This document shows positions 42,470-52,813 of a DNA stretch of 64,000 nt, piece after piece. The stretch is from an uncultured Pelagibacteraceae bacterium. GTDB taxonomy: Bacteria > Pseudomonadota > Alphaproteobacteria > Pelagibacterales > Pelagibacteraceae. Both the position numbers and the translations under genes were made by a program. The DNA is taken from NCBI GenBank assembly GCA_902521805.1, contig CABYTL010000002.1:1-64000 (forward strand), read 5' to 3'. Position 1 is the first letter of the stretch. Each line of letters begins with the position of its first letter. Under the pieces are notes generated by a model. The model did no database searches and was not told where the DNA came from. It was given only the letters and a program-made list of their open reading frames with translations.

Positions 42470-42775
42470 CTAAAAACATCCATTAGAAACAAATCCAACA
42501 ACAACAGAATTTGAATTAATTTCAAACTTTCTTTCACAAGGAATTCCATATTTTTTAGTCTTATAAACTAATTCAAAATTGCCTTTTACATTTTTGTAAT
42601 CCTCATCTGGTTTACCCAAATCTAATCTTAATTCATTTGCAGATTTACCGATGTATTTACTTAATTTTTCATTTTCTTTTTCAACAATCGAATCAGTTTT
42701 TTTTTTAATAGCTTGACAACCGGTTAATAAAAATAATGTCACAAAAAAAAAGACTAAAAAATTTATTTTTTTCAT
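42470..42775 (-). CDS. Small lipoprotein, unknown
   Basis: Signal with lipobox FLLTGC; 101 aa. Confidence 0.7.
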   Translation of the reverse strand: MKKINFLVFFFVTLFLLTGCQAIKKKTDSIVEKENEKLSKYIGKSANELRLDLGKPDEDYKNVKGNFELVYKTKKYGIPCERKFEINSNSVVVGFVSNGCF

Positions 42776-42901
42776 ATTTGATAATAATAATACAAATATG
42801 GCATAAATATAAACTTATAAGTTGAATTATGTGAATAAATCTGAATTAAAAAGAGTATAATTTTTAAGAATCTAATAATTATTGAATAACTAGGAGGAAT
42901 T

Positions 42902-44212
42902 ATGCTCGATAATTATTTTAATTATAAAAAACACAAAACAGATTTTAAAACTGAAGTAACTGCTGGAGTAACTACATTTTTGACAATGGCATATATAATG
43001 TTTTTAAATCCATTTATTTTATCTGGTGAATTTGCTGGACCAGAGAAGGGCTTTTTTGATTTTGGAGCCGTTTACACAGCAACAATTTTAGCTACTGCCT
43101 TAGCTTGTTTTATTATGGCTTTCTATGGAAAAACTTGGCCAATTGGTCTCGCACCGGGAATGGGAATTAATGCTTTTGTAGCCTTTGGGGTCTGTGCTGG
43201 AATGGGTTATACACCCCAAGAAGCTTTAGGTGCAGTGCTTGTTGCAGGTGTTTTATTCTTAATAATATCTCTTACACCAATTAGAGCATGGTTAATTAAC
43301 TCCATTCCAAAAAGTTTAAAACTTGGGATCGGAGCTGGCATAGGACTCTTTTTAGCTATAATTGGACTACAAATAATGGAGGTTGTTGTTGATAACCCAG
43401 TGACATTAGTTCAATTAGGTGATCTTAGCAATCCACTTGTTTTACTAGGTTGTGCGACTTTCATAGCGATTATTGTTTTAGAGAAAATGAAAATAAAAGG
43501 AAATATTATTATTGGTATTTTAGTATTTAGTATTATTGCATGGGCTACTGGACTTGCTAAGTTTAATGGTCTTGCAAGTTCGCCTCCACCAATGACTTAT
43601 TTGTTCGAATTTGATTTATCTGCTGCGATGACTGCGGGAATGTCTACGGTAATATTTACTTTATTGTTTATTGATTTTTTTGATACCGCTGGAACTTTAA
43701 CTTCAGTTGCAAATGTAGCAGGTAAAGTTGGAAAAGATGGTAAAGTTCAAGACATCAATAAAGCTATGTTATCAGATAGCGTTAGTTCTGTTGCTGGTGC
43801 AATGATGGGAACCACTACTGTTACCAGTTATGTTGAGTCAGGAGCTGGAGTAAAAGCTGGTGGAAAAACTGGAATGACATCTTTAGTAATAGGCTTGTTA
43901 TTCTTAGCATGTATATTTTTTGCTCCTTTAGCAACAAGTTTACCAAAACAAATTGATGGTGCTGCGTTACTTTTTGTATCTGTTCTTTTCATTAGAAATA
44001 TTACAGATATTGAGTGGAACGATATTTCAGAGTCAGCCCCTGCTATACTTGCAATGATTGCTATGCCACTTACCTACAGTATCAGTAATGGTATTGCTTT
44101 AGCGTTTGTTTCATATGCATTAATAAAAATATTTACTGGTAAGTTTTCTACCACTTCACCAGCCATATGGGTTGTTGCTATTCTTAGTGTAGTAAGTTTT
44201 GCAGTTGCTTGA
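42902..44212 (+). CDS. NCS2/AzgA-type purine (adenine/guanine/hypoxanthine) permease
   Basis: TEVTAGVTTFLTMAYIMFLNPFILS, GLAPGMGINAFVAFGVC, FIDFFDTAGTLTSVA, TTTVTSYVESGAGVKAGGKTG. Confidence 0.94.
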   Translation: MLDNYFNYKKHKTDFKTEVTAGVTTFLTMAYIMFLNPFILSGEFAGPEKGFFDFGAVYTATILATALACFIMAFYGKTWPIGLAPGMGINAFVAFGVCAGMGYTPQEALGAVLVAGVLFLIISLTPIRAWLINSIPKSLKLGIGAGIGLFLAIIGLQIMEVVVDNPVTLVQLGDLSNPLVLLGCATFIAIIVLEKMKIKGNIIIGILVFSIIAWATGLAKFNGLASSPPPMTYLFEFDLSAAMTAGMSTVIFTLLFIDFFDTAGTLTSVANVAGKVGKDGKVQDINKAMLSDSVSSVAGAMMGTTTVTSYVESGAGVKAGGKTGMTSLVIGLLFLACIFFAPLATSLPKQIDGAALLFVSVLFIRNITDIEWNDISESAPAILAMIAMPLTYSISNGIALAFVSYALIKIFTGKFSTTSPAIWVVAILSVVSFAVA

Positions 44213-44222
44213 AAACGTATTT

Positions 44223-44250
44223 AATAGGGCTAGATTTAACTAGCCCTATT
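44223..44250. terminator. Bidirectional terminator between azgA-like permease and phosphoribosyltransferase
   Basis: AATAGGGCTAG-ATTTAA-CTAGCCCTATT followed by a T-rich tract. Confidence 0.85.
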
Positions 44251-44782
44251 TATTATTCTTAATTATCTCCTCTATACTTAATTCTTCATAATGTTCTGTA
44301 GGCTGAACAATCCAAGGATCAGAGTCTAATCTTACAGGACAAAAATCAGGTTCAAAAGTTGAAGATTTTTTTTTCCACAAACAAGCTGTTTTAACTTCAT
44401 TAATAAAATTTTTTGTAGGCCCGTAATTTTTTAGCCAATCTATACTTTTATTTAAAGTAAGACCTGTGTCTGACAAATCGTCAATTAATAAAACTTTACT
44501 GAAATCTTTATCTACAGCTAATGAGCTAATTTCCCTGGCAAACATAAGCTGACCTTGTTTATCTTCTATGCTTTTACCTGAATAACTTTGAATCACAATA
44601 TAGGCTATTGGAAGTTTTAAAATTCTTGACAAAATATCTATAATAGGAGCAGCCCCTCTCATTATACCCACTAAAACAGTCGGTTTGTAATTATTGTGAA
44701 TTTGAATCGCTAATTTTTCAACTATTTGGGTATATTCTTTAAAAGAAATAATTAATTTATCTGCCATGAATTCATTTATCAT
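44246..44782 (-). CDS. Purine phosphoribosyltransferase (Gpt/Hpt-like)
   Basis: PTVLVGIMRGAAPIIDILSRIL, VLLIDDLSDTGLTLNKSI PRPP motif; convergent with a purine permease. Confidence 0.88.
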   Translation of the reverse strand: MINEFMADKLIISFKEYTQIVEKLAIQIHNNYKPTVLVGIMRGAAPIIDILSRILKLPIAYIVIQSYSGKSIEDKQGQLMFAREISSLAVDKDFSKVLLIDDLSDTGLTLNKSIDWLKNYGPTKNFINEVKTACLWKKKSSTFEPDFCPVRLDSDPWIVQPTEHYEELSIEEIIKNNK

Positions 44783-44815
44783 ATTAAAAATAATAAAAAA
44801 GATTAAAAAGTAGTT

Positions 44816-45706
44816 ATGAAAATATTTGATTGTTTCATGTATTTTGATGAAGATACAATATTAGAGGTAAGGCTAAATACATTAAATGATATAATTGATT
44901 ATTTCGTAATTGTCGAAAGCAAATTCACTCACAAAGGTGAAAAAAGAGATTTAAAATTTGATTATAACAAATTTCTTAAATTTAAAGATAAAATAATATA
45001 TTTGGTCTATGACAATGAGCCAAGTAAAATAGAGAGTGTTAAAGAAAATGATACTGATTATGAAAAATCAACAAAATATATTTTTAATGCTATACATAGA
45101 GAAAACGGTCAGAGGAATTTCATAGCAAAGGGTCTTGGAAAGGCTGCAGATGACGATTTTATTTTAGTTTCTGATGTAGATGAAATTCCAAATATTGAAC
45201 AAATTAATTTAAAAGATTTTAAAGAAAAATTTATTTTTTTTAATCAGGAAATGTTTTATTATAAATTTAATCTTCAATTACCTAATCATAATTGGGTTGG
45301 AACTAGATGCTGTAAAAAGAAATACTTGCAATCTCCACAATGGTTAAGAAATATCAAGGTAAGAAATTATCCTTTTTATAGAATAGACACTTTTTTTTCA
45401 AAGACTAGATATTCAAATATTAAGTTTATCAATAATGGAGGTTGGCATTTCACAAATTTAAAATCTCCTGAAGAAATAAAATATAAGCTTAAATCTTATC
45501 TCCATCATAGAGAGTTTGAAATAAATCCTTTAACAATTAAAGAAATTGAAAATTTGATTAAAAACAAAAAGGCTATCTATGATTTGACAATTGATAAAAG
45601 AAATCAAAAGATAGGTGAAGGAAATAAGTTAGAAAAATATGAACTAAAGAAATTACCATCATATATCAATGATAATTTAGAAAAATTTAAAGATTGGATA
45701 GATTAA
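44816..45706 (+). CDS. Glycosyltransferase family 17-like protein
   Basis: IFDCFMYFDEDTILEVRLNTLNDIIDYFVIVESKFTHKG, DFILVSDVDEIPN, NNGGWHFTNL. Confidence 0.87.
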   Translation: MKIFDCFMYFDEDTILEVRLNTLNDIIDYFVIVESKFTHKGEKRDLKFDYNKFLKFKDKIIYLVYDNEPSKIESVKENDTDYEKSTKYIFNAIHRENGQRNFIAKGLGKAADDDFILVSDVDEIPNIEQINLKDFKEKFIFFNQEMFYYKFNLQLPNHNWVGTRCCKKKYLQSPQWLRNIKVRNYPFYRIDTFFSKTRYSNIKFINNGGWHFTNLKSPEEIKYKLKSYLHHREFEINPLTIKEIENLIKNKKAIYDLTIDKRNQKIGEGNKLEKYELKKLPSYINDNLEKFKDWID

Positions 45707-45721
45707 TATGAAAGGAAAATT

Positions 45722-46009
45722 ATGAAAGGTTATATCGTATGTGTATATGAAACTATCAAAGATGATGATGCATTAAATAACTACGCAATTAAAGCCAGAT
45801 CAGCTGTAGAAAAATATGACGGTAAATTTTTAGTAAGAGGTGGAAAAAATATAGTCACTGAAGGTAAAAATTTTGTGAGGACAGCTGTCATAGAATTTAA
45901 TTCTTTTGAGAAGGCTAAGGAGTTTTTCTATTCATTAGAATATCAAGCTGCTCATGGATTATTGAAAGATACTGTAATTAGAAACCATCAAATTATAGAA
46001 GGAAGTTAG
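45722..46009 (+). CDS. DUF1330 family protein
   Basis: YAIKARSAVEKYDGKFLVRGG, AVIEFNSFEKAKEFFYSLEYQAA. Confidence 0.9.
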   Translation: MKGYIVCVYETIKDDDALNNYAIKARSAVEKYDGKFLVRGGKNIVTEGKNFVRTAVIEFNSFEKAKEFFYSLEYQAAHGLLKDTVIRNHQIIEGS

Positions 46010-46641
46010 TATTGAATTGGTTCTGGATCAATACTTCTCCATAAGTACCATGTTGCTACTGAACAATAAGGTGAAAATCTTTTTTGTAAAAGTTTTATAA
46101 ATCTCTCTGAGGGTAAATATTTTTTTTTATAGTTTTTTGAAATTGCTCTTAAAAGACCAATATCTTGGATAGGCCAGATATCTGGTCTGTTATATGTGAA
46201 GAGCAGTATCATCTCAGCTGACCATCTCCCAATTTGTCTTAAATTAGACAAATAAATTATTGCATCTTCATCGCTCAATGTAATTATTATTTTTGGATTA
46301 AATGATTTATTAATAATTTGTTTAGCTAAACTTTTAATTCCTAAAACTTTTTGACGACTTAAACCACAACTCTTTAACTGTCTAAAGGTTAATTTTGAAA
46401 CATTTTTAGCATTGATTCTATTTTTACATTTCTTTTTAAACTTTGAAAAAACTGAATTAGCAGCTGCAACACTAATTTGTTGTCCAATTATACTTTTACA
46501 TAGTGAAAAAAATATATTTTTTCGAGATGTAAGGATGGTTTCGGAGGGGCTTTCATAATTCTTAATTAATTTAGACATTATCTTATCTTTTTTAGATAAG
46601 TATTTTTTTGCTTTAAACCAGTATTTTGGAACTTTAGTCAT
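46006..46641 (-). CDS. DNA-3-methyladenine glycosylase II-like (HhH-GPD)
   Basis: SIIGQQISVAAANSVFSKF, LRQIGRWSAEMILLFTYNRPDIWPIQDIGLLRAI. Confidence 0.92.
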   Translation of the reverse strand: MTKVPKYWFKAKKYLSKKDKIMSKLIKNYESPSETILTSRKNIFFSLCKSIIGQQISVAAANSVFSKFKKKCKNRINAKNVSKLTFRQLKSCGLSRQKVLGIKSLAKQIINKSFNPKIIITLSDEDAIIYLSNLRQIGRWSAEMILLFTYNRPDIWPIQDIGLLRAISKNYKKKYLPSERFIKLLQKRFSPYCSVATWYLWRSIDPEPIQY

Positions 46642-47518
46642 TAAACGTTTTTGAAGTAATAATGTTTTTTTTATAAATTTCCCGTCTAAAAATTATTAAT
46701 GTAGAGATTATAACTAAAAATGCTCCAGCTAATGTCTTTATTGTGGGAACTTCTCCCCAGATAAAATATCCAAAAATTATTGCAAAAACTAGAGCAAGAT
46801 ATTTTAAAGGAGTTACTAGTGAAACTTCAGCATATTTATATGACTGACTTAACCATAAATTTGCTACTCCACCAAAAATTCCAATTAATGATAATAATAT
46901 AAAATGATTAAAGCTAGGTATTACCCACCCTTGAGGAATAGTTGTAAAACTTAATAAGGTTATAGATAAAGAAAAATAAAATGAAATTAACCAGACAGGT
47001 TCAGTAGTAGAAAGCTGTCTAATCGATATGGCTACATAAGAAAGACCCAAACAAAAAATTATTGGAAAAATATAATAAATATTTAACTGACTAATTCCAG
47101 GCTCTGTTATAATTATAATTCCAATAAACCCAATTATAACTGCGAGCCACCTAAAAATACCAACCTTTTCATTTAATAAAAAAATTGAAAAAATCGTTGT
47201 AAATATTGGTGCAGCAAAAGATATGCTTACTACGGTTGCTAAAGGTAGTTTTCTTAATGCTATAAAAATTGCAATTAATGCTATTAAACCTGAAAGACAT
47301 CTCAAAAAATGAAGCCCTGCTCTATTGGTTTTGTAAAAATTATGAAATCTGTCTTTTGGAATGATAAAAAAGTAAAAAACTATTCCAAAAAAACCTCTAA
47401 AAAATAAAACTTGTCCTAATGGATACTGGACAGACCACTTAACTATCAAATCCATTAAAGAAAATGCACAAATTGATAAAAACATGTACAAAAAACCCAA
47501 TTGATTTTTGCTTAACAT
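46634..47518 (-). CDS. EamA/DMT-family transporter
   Basis: Ten hydrophobic segments; LRKLPLATVVSISFAAPIFTTIFSIFLLNEKVGIFRWLAVIIGFIGI; start MLSKNQLGF (47518) avoids overlap with divergent msrA. Confidence 0.9.
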   Translation of the reverse strand: MLSKNQLGFLYMFLSICAFSLMDLIVKWSVQYPLGQVLFFRGFFGIVFYFFIIPKDRFHNFYKTNRAGLHFLRCLSGLIALIAIFIALRKLPLATVVSISFAAPIFTTIFSIFLLNEKVGIFRWLAVIIGFIGIIIITEPGISQLNIYYIFPIIFCLGLSYVAISIRQLSTTEPVWLISFYFSLSITLLSFTTIPQGWVIPSFNHFILLSLIGIFGGVANLWLSQSYKYAEVSLVTPLKYLALVFAIIFGYFIWGEVPTIKTLAGAFLVIISTLIIFRREIYKKNIITSKTFND

Positions 47519-47553
47519 ATGAATAATTAGTAAATTAATTTCAGGTATTATCA

Positions 47554-47997
47554 ATGGAAATAGCAATTTTAGGTTTGGGGTGTTTTTGGGGTCCAGAAAT
47601 TAAATTTAGTAAAATTAATGGAATTAAAAGCACAGAAGTAGGATACTGTGGGGGAGATGATCCTGACACAACATATAAAAAGGTATGTTCTGGTGACACT
47701 AATCATGCAGAGGTAGTAAAATTAGAATTTGATCCAAATATAATTTCCTATGAAGATATAGTAAAAATATTTTTTGATTTACATGACCCTACAACACTGA
47801 ATTCACAAGGTCCTGATTTTGGCACTCAATATAGAAGTGAAATTTTTTATAATAATCAAATTCAGAGAGAAATAGCTGAAAAAGTTTTAAAACAAACAAA
47901 TAAAAAACTCTCAGGTAAAATTGTTACAAAAATTTCACCCATTCATAACTATTGTAAAGCAGAAGAATACCATCAGAAATATTTAGAAAAATATTAA
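47554..47997 (+). CDS. msrA: Peptide-methionine (S)-S-oxide reductase
   Basis: LGLGCFWGPEIKF active site, VGYCGGDDPDTTYKKVCSGDTNHAEVV, YRSEIFY. Confidence 0.95.
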   Translation: MEIAILGLGCFWGPEIKFSKINGIKSTEVGYCGGDDPDTTYKKVCSGDTNHAEVVKLEFDPNIISYEDIVKIFFDLHDPTTLNSQGPDFGTQYRSEIFYNNQIQREIAEKVLKQTNKKLSGKIVTKISPIHNYCKAEEYHQKYLEKY

Positions 47998-47998
47998 A

Positions 47999-48814
47999 AT
48001 GACTTTAATTGAAACAGATGAACTTGAGGCAAATCTAAATAAGTTTAAGGTCATTGATTGCTCCTGGCATATGCCTCAAACAAATAGAAATGGATTAAAA
48101 GAATATGAGGAAAAACATATACCAAATTCTATTTTTTTTGATCTTGATAAAAATTCAAATAAGGAGACTGACTTACCTCACATGCTTGTCAGTTTAAATG
48201 AATGGGGAAAAATTGTATCTAATATGGGAATTAATAATGATGATCAAATAATAATTTACGATAATTCAGATGTTATAAGTGCATGTAGATGCTGGTATAA
48301 TTTTATATATTTTGGTCATAATCCAAAATTAATAAAAATTCTTAATGGAGGTTTTGAAAAATGGATTAATGAAAATAGAATTACAAATAATAAAATCCCT
48401 AAGGTAAAAATTACAAAATACATTGCAAATGAAATAAATAATTTAGTTAAAAACAAAAAAGAGATAAATGAAAATATCCATAAAAAAGAATTCAACATTA
48501 TTGATGCAAGAAGTATCGAAAGATTTAAGGGTGAAGTAAATGAACCAAGAGAAGGTTTGAGAAGTGGAAATATTAAAAATTCAAGCTGTATACCATTTGG
48601 TCAATTAATTAACAAAAATAAAACTTTTAAAAATAATAAGGAATTAATTGAAATATTTAAGAGGAATTTAAAAGATATCTCCTCAGTTAGTGTTGTATTT
48701 TCCTGTGGTTCTGGAGTTACTGCTTGTGTTTTAGCGCTAGCTTATTCTTTAATAAATGATAAATATTTGCCGAAAATATATGATGGTTCCTGGGCGGAAT
48801 ACGGAAAAATTTAA
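47999..48814 (+). CDS. Rhodanese-type sulfurtransferase (3-mercaptopyruvate/thiosulfate)
   Basis: VIDCSWHMP, HIPNSIFFDLD, FSCGSGVTACVLALA active-site loop, YDGSWAEYGKI. Confidence 0.93.
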   Translation: MTLIETDELEANLNKFKVIDCSWHMPQTNRNGLKEYEEKHIPNSIFFDLDKNSNKETDLPHMLVSLNEWGKIVSNMGINNDDQIIIYDNSDVISACRCWYNFIYFGHNPKLIKILNGGFEKWINENRITNNKIPKVKITKYIANEINNLVKNKKEINENIHKKEFNIIDARSIERFKGEVNEPREGLRSGNIKNSSCIPFGQLINKNKTFKNNKELIEIFKRNLKDISSVSVVFSCGSGVTACVLALAYSLINDKYLPKIYDGSWAEYGKI

Positions 48815-49684
48815 ATGAAAAGATCTACTAAAATTATAACTATTGTCACAACTTTTTTTCTAATTATTGCAGTAGTAATCATCGCTAGAACGATGATTGG
48901 AAATCATTTCAAAAAAAAATTTAGTAAAATGCCTCCCCCAGGTATAATTGTTACTAACGTAATAAATGAGCAATTTGCAGAAAAATTAGAGACATTTGGG
49001 ACTGCAATTTCAAATAAAAGTAAAACTTTTAAAATTAAAAAAAATGATGTTGAAGGAGATTTATCATTAAAAAATATCGTTCAAAAAGGTGATTTAATTT
49101 TAAATCTTAAAAGTGGTAATATAACTGCACCGTTTAATGGGGTCTTGGGATATACGGGTCTTACAGAAGATATTTTTGTGTCTGATAATATATTTATTGT
49201 AACTTTAGATGACAATTCGACAATTTTTTCTGATATTAAAGTCCCTGAAAGTTATGCTTCATTTATAAAAAAAGGATTGCCAGTAGAGGCAAGAGTTTCA
49301 AGTTTTAAAAATAAAATTTTCAAGGGTGAGATTGATTTTATTTCTAGTAGAATAAATGCTGATACTAGAAGTTTATTATCTAGAGTTAAAATAGATAATA
49401 AAGATCTTAAATTATTATCAGGTTCCTTATTAGAAATAACTGTAAAATTTAAATTAAGAAACTCATTAAGTGTCCCGGATACCAGCATCATGATGGAGGG
49501 CGATAAATCGTATATTTATAAAGTTTCAAATGATGATATTACAAATAAAATTGAAGTAGAAATAGGAATAAGAAGTGATGGAAGAGTTGAAATTCTCTCA
49601 GGGCTGAGTGAAGGAGATAGAATAGTAGCTGAAGGATTAAAAAAAGTTAGACCTAACGGAAAAATAAAAGCTTTAAAGAAATAA
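48815..49684 (+). CDS. RND efflux periplasmic adaptor (membrane fusion protein)
   Basis: N-terminal TM, lipoyl-like ITAPFNGVLGYTGL, beta-barrel; directly upstream of the RND pump. Confidence 0.88.
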   Translation: MKRSTKIITIVTTFFLIIAVVIIARTMIGNHFKKKFSKMPPPGIIVTNVINEQFAEKLETFGTAISNKSKTFKIKKNDVEGDLSLKNIVQKGDLILNLKSGNITAPFNGVLGYTGLTEDIFVSDNIFIVTLDDNSTIFSDIKVPESYASFIKKGLPVEARVSSFKNKIFKGEIDFISSRINADTRSLLSRVKIDNKDLKLLSGSLLEITVKFKLRNSLSVPDTSIMMEGDKSYIYKVSNDDITNKIEVEIGIRSDGRVEILSGLSEGDRIVAEGLKKVRPNGKIKALKK

Positions 49685-52600
49685 ATGTTTATAACTGAAT
49701 TGAGTATAAAAAGACCGGCAGTTTCATGGGTAATGTCATTAATATTAATTGTCTTTGGTCTTTTTGTTTTTTGGAAACTACCTGTAAGAGAACTGCCAGA
49801 TGGTATACAGCCACCAGTAGTTCAAGTGCAAGTTGATTACAAATCTGCTGCTGCCTCAATAGTAGATCAAGAAGTTACTCAAGTGATGGAGGACGTGATA
49901 GGAGGAGCGGAAGGTATAAAGAATATAGACTCTAAATCTGAAAATGGCAGAAGTACCATTAATATAGAGTTTGATACAAGTATTAATTTAGATAATGCTG
50001 CAAATGATATTAGAGAGAGAGTTGCAAGAGTTGTCGATAATTTGCCTGATGAGTCAGATCCACCCCAAATTTTAAAAAGAGCTGCTGGATTTACAACCAC
50101 TATGTGGTTATCACTCTCCTCAAAAACATGGAGTGATTTAGAATTAGGTGATTATGCTGAAAGATTTTTAATAGATCAATTTTCGAGTGTAAAAAATGTT
50201 GGGAGAATACGTGTTGGTGGTCTAAGAGAATTAAGCATAAGAATTTGGGTTAATCCAATAAAATTAGCTGCAAATAACTTAACAATCCAGGATATTGAAA
50301 GTGCGCTCAGAAGCGAAAATATAAGACTTCCAGCTGGAACATTAGAAGCAGATAACGTTGATTTAACTTTAAATCTTGATAAATCATATAATAATATCGA
50401 TACAATTAAGCAATTACCTATTAAAAAATCAAACAACAAGGTCATAATACTTTCAGATGTTGCTAAAATAGAATTTGGCCCAGTGTCTGAAAAAACTCTT
50501 TTTAAAGCACAAACTAAAGATCAATTAAATTTAAAAACTGTTGGCATTGGAATATATGCAAAAAGTGGGGCCTCTACCGTTGAATTATCTAATGATATAA
50601 AGAAAAAAATATCTGAAGTTCAAAAATCTTTACCTGAAGCCCTAAACTTAAGAGTGGCATTTAATAGAGCAAATTATGTTGAGGCAGCGATTGAGGAAGT
50701 TTATAAAACACTTGTTATAGCTTTTGTCTTAGTTGTTATAATTATTTATTTATTTCTAGGAAACTTAAAAGCAGTAATTGTTCCTGCTATTGCCCTTCCT
50801 GTAAGTTTGATTGCATCTTTTTTAGGCTTATATATTTTTGGTTTATCTATTAATATATTTGTTCTTTTAAGTTTTATATTAGCTATTGGAATAATAACTG
50901 ATGACTCTGTCATCATGACAGATGCGATTTATAGAAGGGTAGAAAATGGTGAGTCCCCACTTGTAGCAGCATATAAAGGTTCGAAACAAATCACTTTTGC
51001 AATTATTGCTACTACTCTAATTTTGATTGCAGTTTTTCTTCCACTAATTTTTATTGAGGGAATCTCAGGCACTCTCTTTAGAGAGACAGCTATTGCTTTG
51101 TCGTTTTCGATTGTAGTTTCATCATTTGTTGCACTAACTCTATCCCCAATGTTAGGTAGTAAATTTCTTACAAAAAAAACTAAAAAAAATATAATTGTAA
51201 AAAGATTCGAAAAAATTTTCTTAGGTTTGTCGAGTTTTTATAAAGAAACTCTTGAATTAACTATAAACAAAACAAAAATTATTGGGACCTTCATTTTTTT
51301 TATTATAATTCTTTCTATATTTCTTTTTAATTTCTCTAAAAAAGAATTATTACCAATTGAAGATAGGGGGGCTTATCTTGTAATTGGTTTTACTGATGAG
51401 GGAAGTTCATTTGAATATACACAAGAACGTGCACAAGAAATTGAAAAAAGACTAATCCCATTATTACAATCTGAGGAGAGTCCATATTCAAGATTTATAA
51501 TGAGAGTACCTGGCTTTGGTAGTTCAGCAAATTCTTATAATAGTTTCATTATAATAGCTTTATTAGATGATTGGAAAAATAGAGACAAAAACTCACAAAC
51601 AGTTATGAGAGAAGCGATTGGTAAAATAGTTACTGTACCCCAGGCAGTTGCATTCCCAATCTCACCACAATCAATAAGAATTTCAAGTTATAATAAACCA
51701 GTTCAAATGGTAATCTATGGCCGTACTTACGAAGAATTAGAAGAAATTCAAAATAATGTAATTAAAAAACTTAGACAAAATAGAAATTTATCTAGAGTTG
51801 AGTCTGACTATAATCGTAACAAACCAGAGGTAAAATTAATAATTAATAAAAGTAAGGCTAAAGATCTAGGTGTTTCTACTCAATCAATTGGTAAAACTCT
51901 TGAAACTTTATATGGTGGCAAAAAGATTACAACCTTTAATCGACAAGGAAAAGAATATCCAATAATCGTTCAGCAATATCTCTCTGATAGAAGAAATAAA
52001 GATGGAATCTCAAAAATTTTTGTGAGATCAGAAACCTCAGGAAAACTTATATCTTTAGCAAATTTAGTTGAATTTAAAGAAGTTGGATCTGCCAAAGAAC
52101 TTGCTAGATATAACAGACAAAGAGCTGTAACAATTTCAGCAAATATTTCTGAAGGTTATACACTAACCGAGGCTATTTCATTTCTTGAAAATACTATGTC
52201 TAAAATTGCACCAGAGAATCAAATTACTTGGAAAGGAAAATCAGAGGAAATTAAAGAGACAAGCAATGAGTTATTCATTATTTTTGCTTTGGCTCTATTA
52301 ACCGCCTATTTGGTTATGACTGCTACTTTTAACTCTTTTATTCACCCATTTATAATAGTGCTTACTGTGCCTTTGGCAATTTTTGGTGGTCTTGTTTTTA
52401 TTTTATTTCTTAATACTTCTATTAACATTTTTTCACAAATAGCTCTTATAATCCTAATAGGTATATCTACTAAAAATAGTATTTTAATTGTAGATTACGC
52501 AAATCAAATCAGAACCTCAGGGAAAAATATAGAAATGGCTGTAAAAGAAGCTTGTAGCATGAGATTTAGACCTATTATTATGACCTCACTAAGTACAATG

Positions 52601-52813
52601 ATAGCAATGCTACCACTTGTGATTGGAAATATTGGACCTGGTGCAGGTGAAGGTTCCAGATTGGCCGTAGGAGCAACAATTTTAGGTGGGATGATAATAT
52701 CAACACTTTTTACACTTTATGTGACTCCCTCAATGTATTTAGCTTTAGCAAAAAATACTAAAAGAATAGATGCAGTTGATTTAGAATTAAATAAACAACT
52801 AATTAAAAAATAA
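49685..52813 (+). CDS. RND efflux permease (AcrB/MexF family)
   Basis: 1042 aa; SIKRPAVSWVMSLILIVFGLFVFWKLPVRELPD; ILAIGIITDDSVIMTDAIYRR; LIGISTKNSILIVDYANQ. Confidence 0.96.
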   Translation: MFITELSIKRPAVSWVMSLILIVFGLFVFWKLPVRELPDGIQPPVVQVQVDYKSAAASIVDQEVTQVMEDVIGGAEGIKNIDSKSENGRSTINIEFDTSINLDNAANDIRERVARVVDNLPDESDPPQILKRAAGFTTTMWLSLSSKTWSDLELGDYAERFLIDQFSSVKNVGRIRVGGLRELSIRIWVNPIKLAANNLTIQDIESALRSENIRLPAGTLEADNVDLTLNLDKSYNNIDTIKQLPIKKSNNKVIILSDVAKIEFGPVSEKTLFKAQTKDQLNLKTVGIGIYAKSGASTVELSNDIKKKISEVQKSLPEALNLRVAFNRANYVEAAIEEVYKTLVIAFVLVVIIIYLFLGNLKAVIVPAIALPVSLIASFLGLYIFGLSINIFVLLSFILAIGIITDDSVIMTDAIYRRVENGESPLVAAYKGSKQITFAIIATTLILIAVFLPLIFIEGISGTLFRETAIALSFSIVVSSFVALTLSPMLGSKFLTKKTKKNIIVKRFEKIFLGLSSFYKETLELTINKTKIIGTFIFFIIILSIFLFNFSKKELLPIEDRGAYLVIGFTDEGSSFEYTQERAQEIEKRLIPLLQSEESPYSRFIMRVPGFGSSANSYNSFIIIALLDDWKNRDKNSQTVMREAIGKIVTVPQAVAFPISPQSIRISSYNKPVQMVIYGRTYEELEEIQNNVIKKLRQNRNLSRVESDYNRNKPEVKLIINKSKAKDLGVSTQSIGKTLETLYGGKKITTFNRQGKEYPIIVQQYLSDRRNKDGISKIFVRSETSGKLISLANLVEFKEVGSAKELARYNRQRAVTISANISEGYTLTEAISFLENTMSKIAPENQITWKGKSEEIKETSNELFIIFALALLTAYLVMTATFNSFIHPFIIVLTVPLAIFGGLVFILFLNTSINIFSQIALIILIGISTKNSILIVDYANQIRTSGKNIEMAVKEACSMRFRPIIMTSLSTMIAMLPLVIGNIGPGAGEGSRLAVGATILGGMIISTLFTLYVTPSMYLALAKNTKRIDAVDLELNKQLIKK

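Noticed and set aside
42776-42901. Purine riboswitch upstream of the AzgA-like permease
   Set aside because: No conserved three-way junction core visible; only short AT-rich palindromes.
47519-47566. Divergent coding overlap of the EamA transporter and msrA
   Set aside because: The EamA start at 47518 (MLSKNQLGF) fits the family better, so the overlap is probably a start-call artefact.
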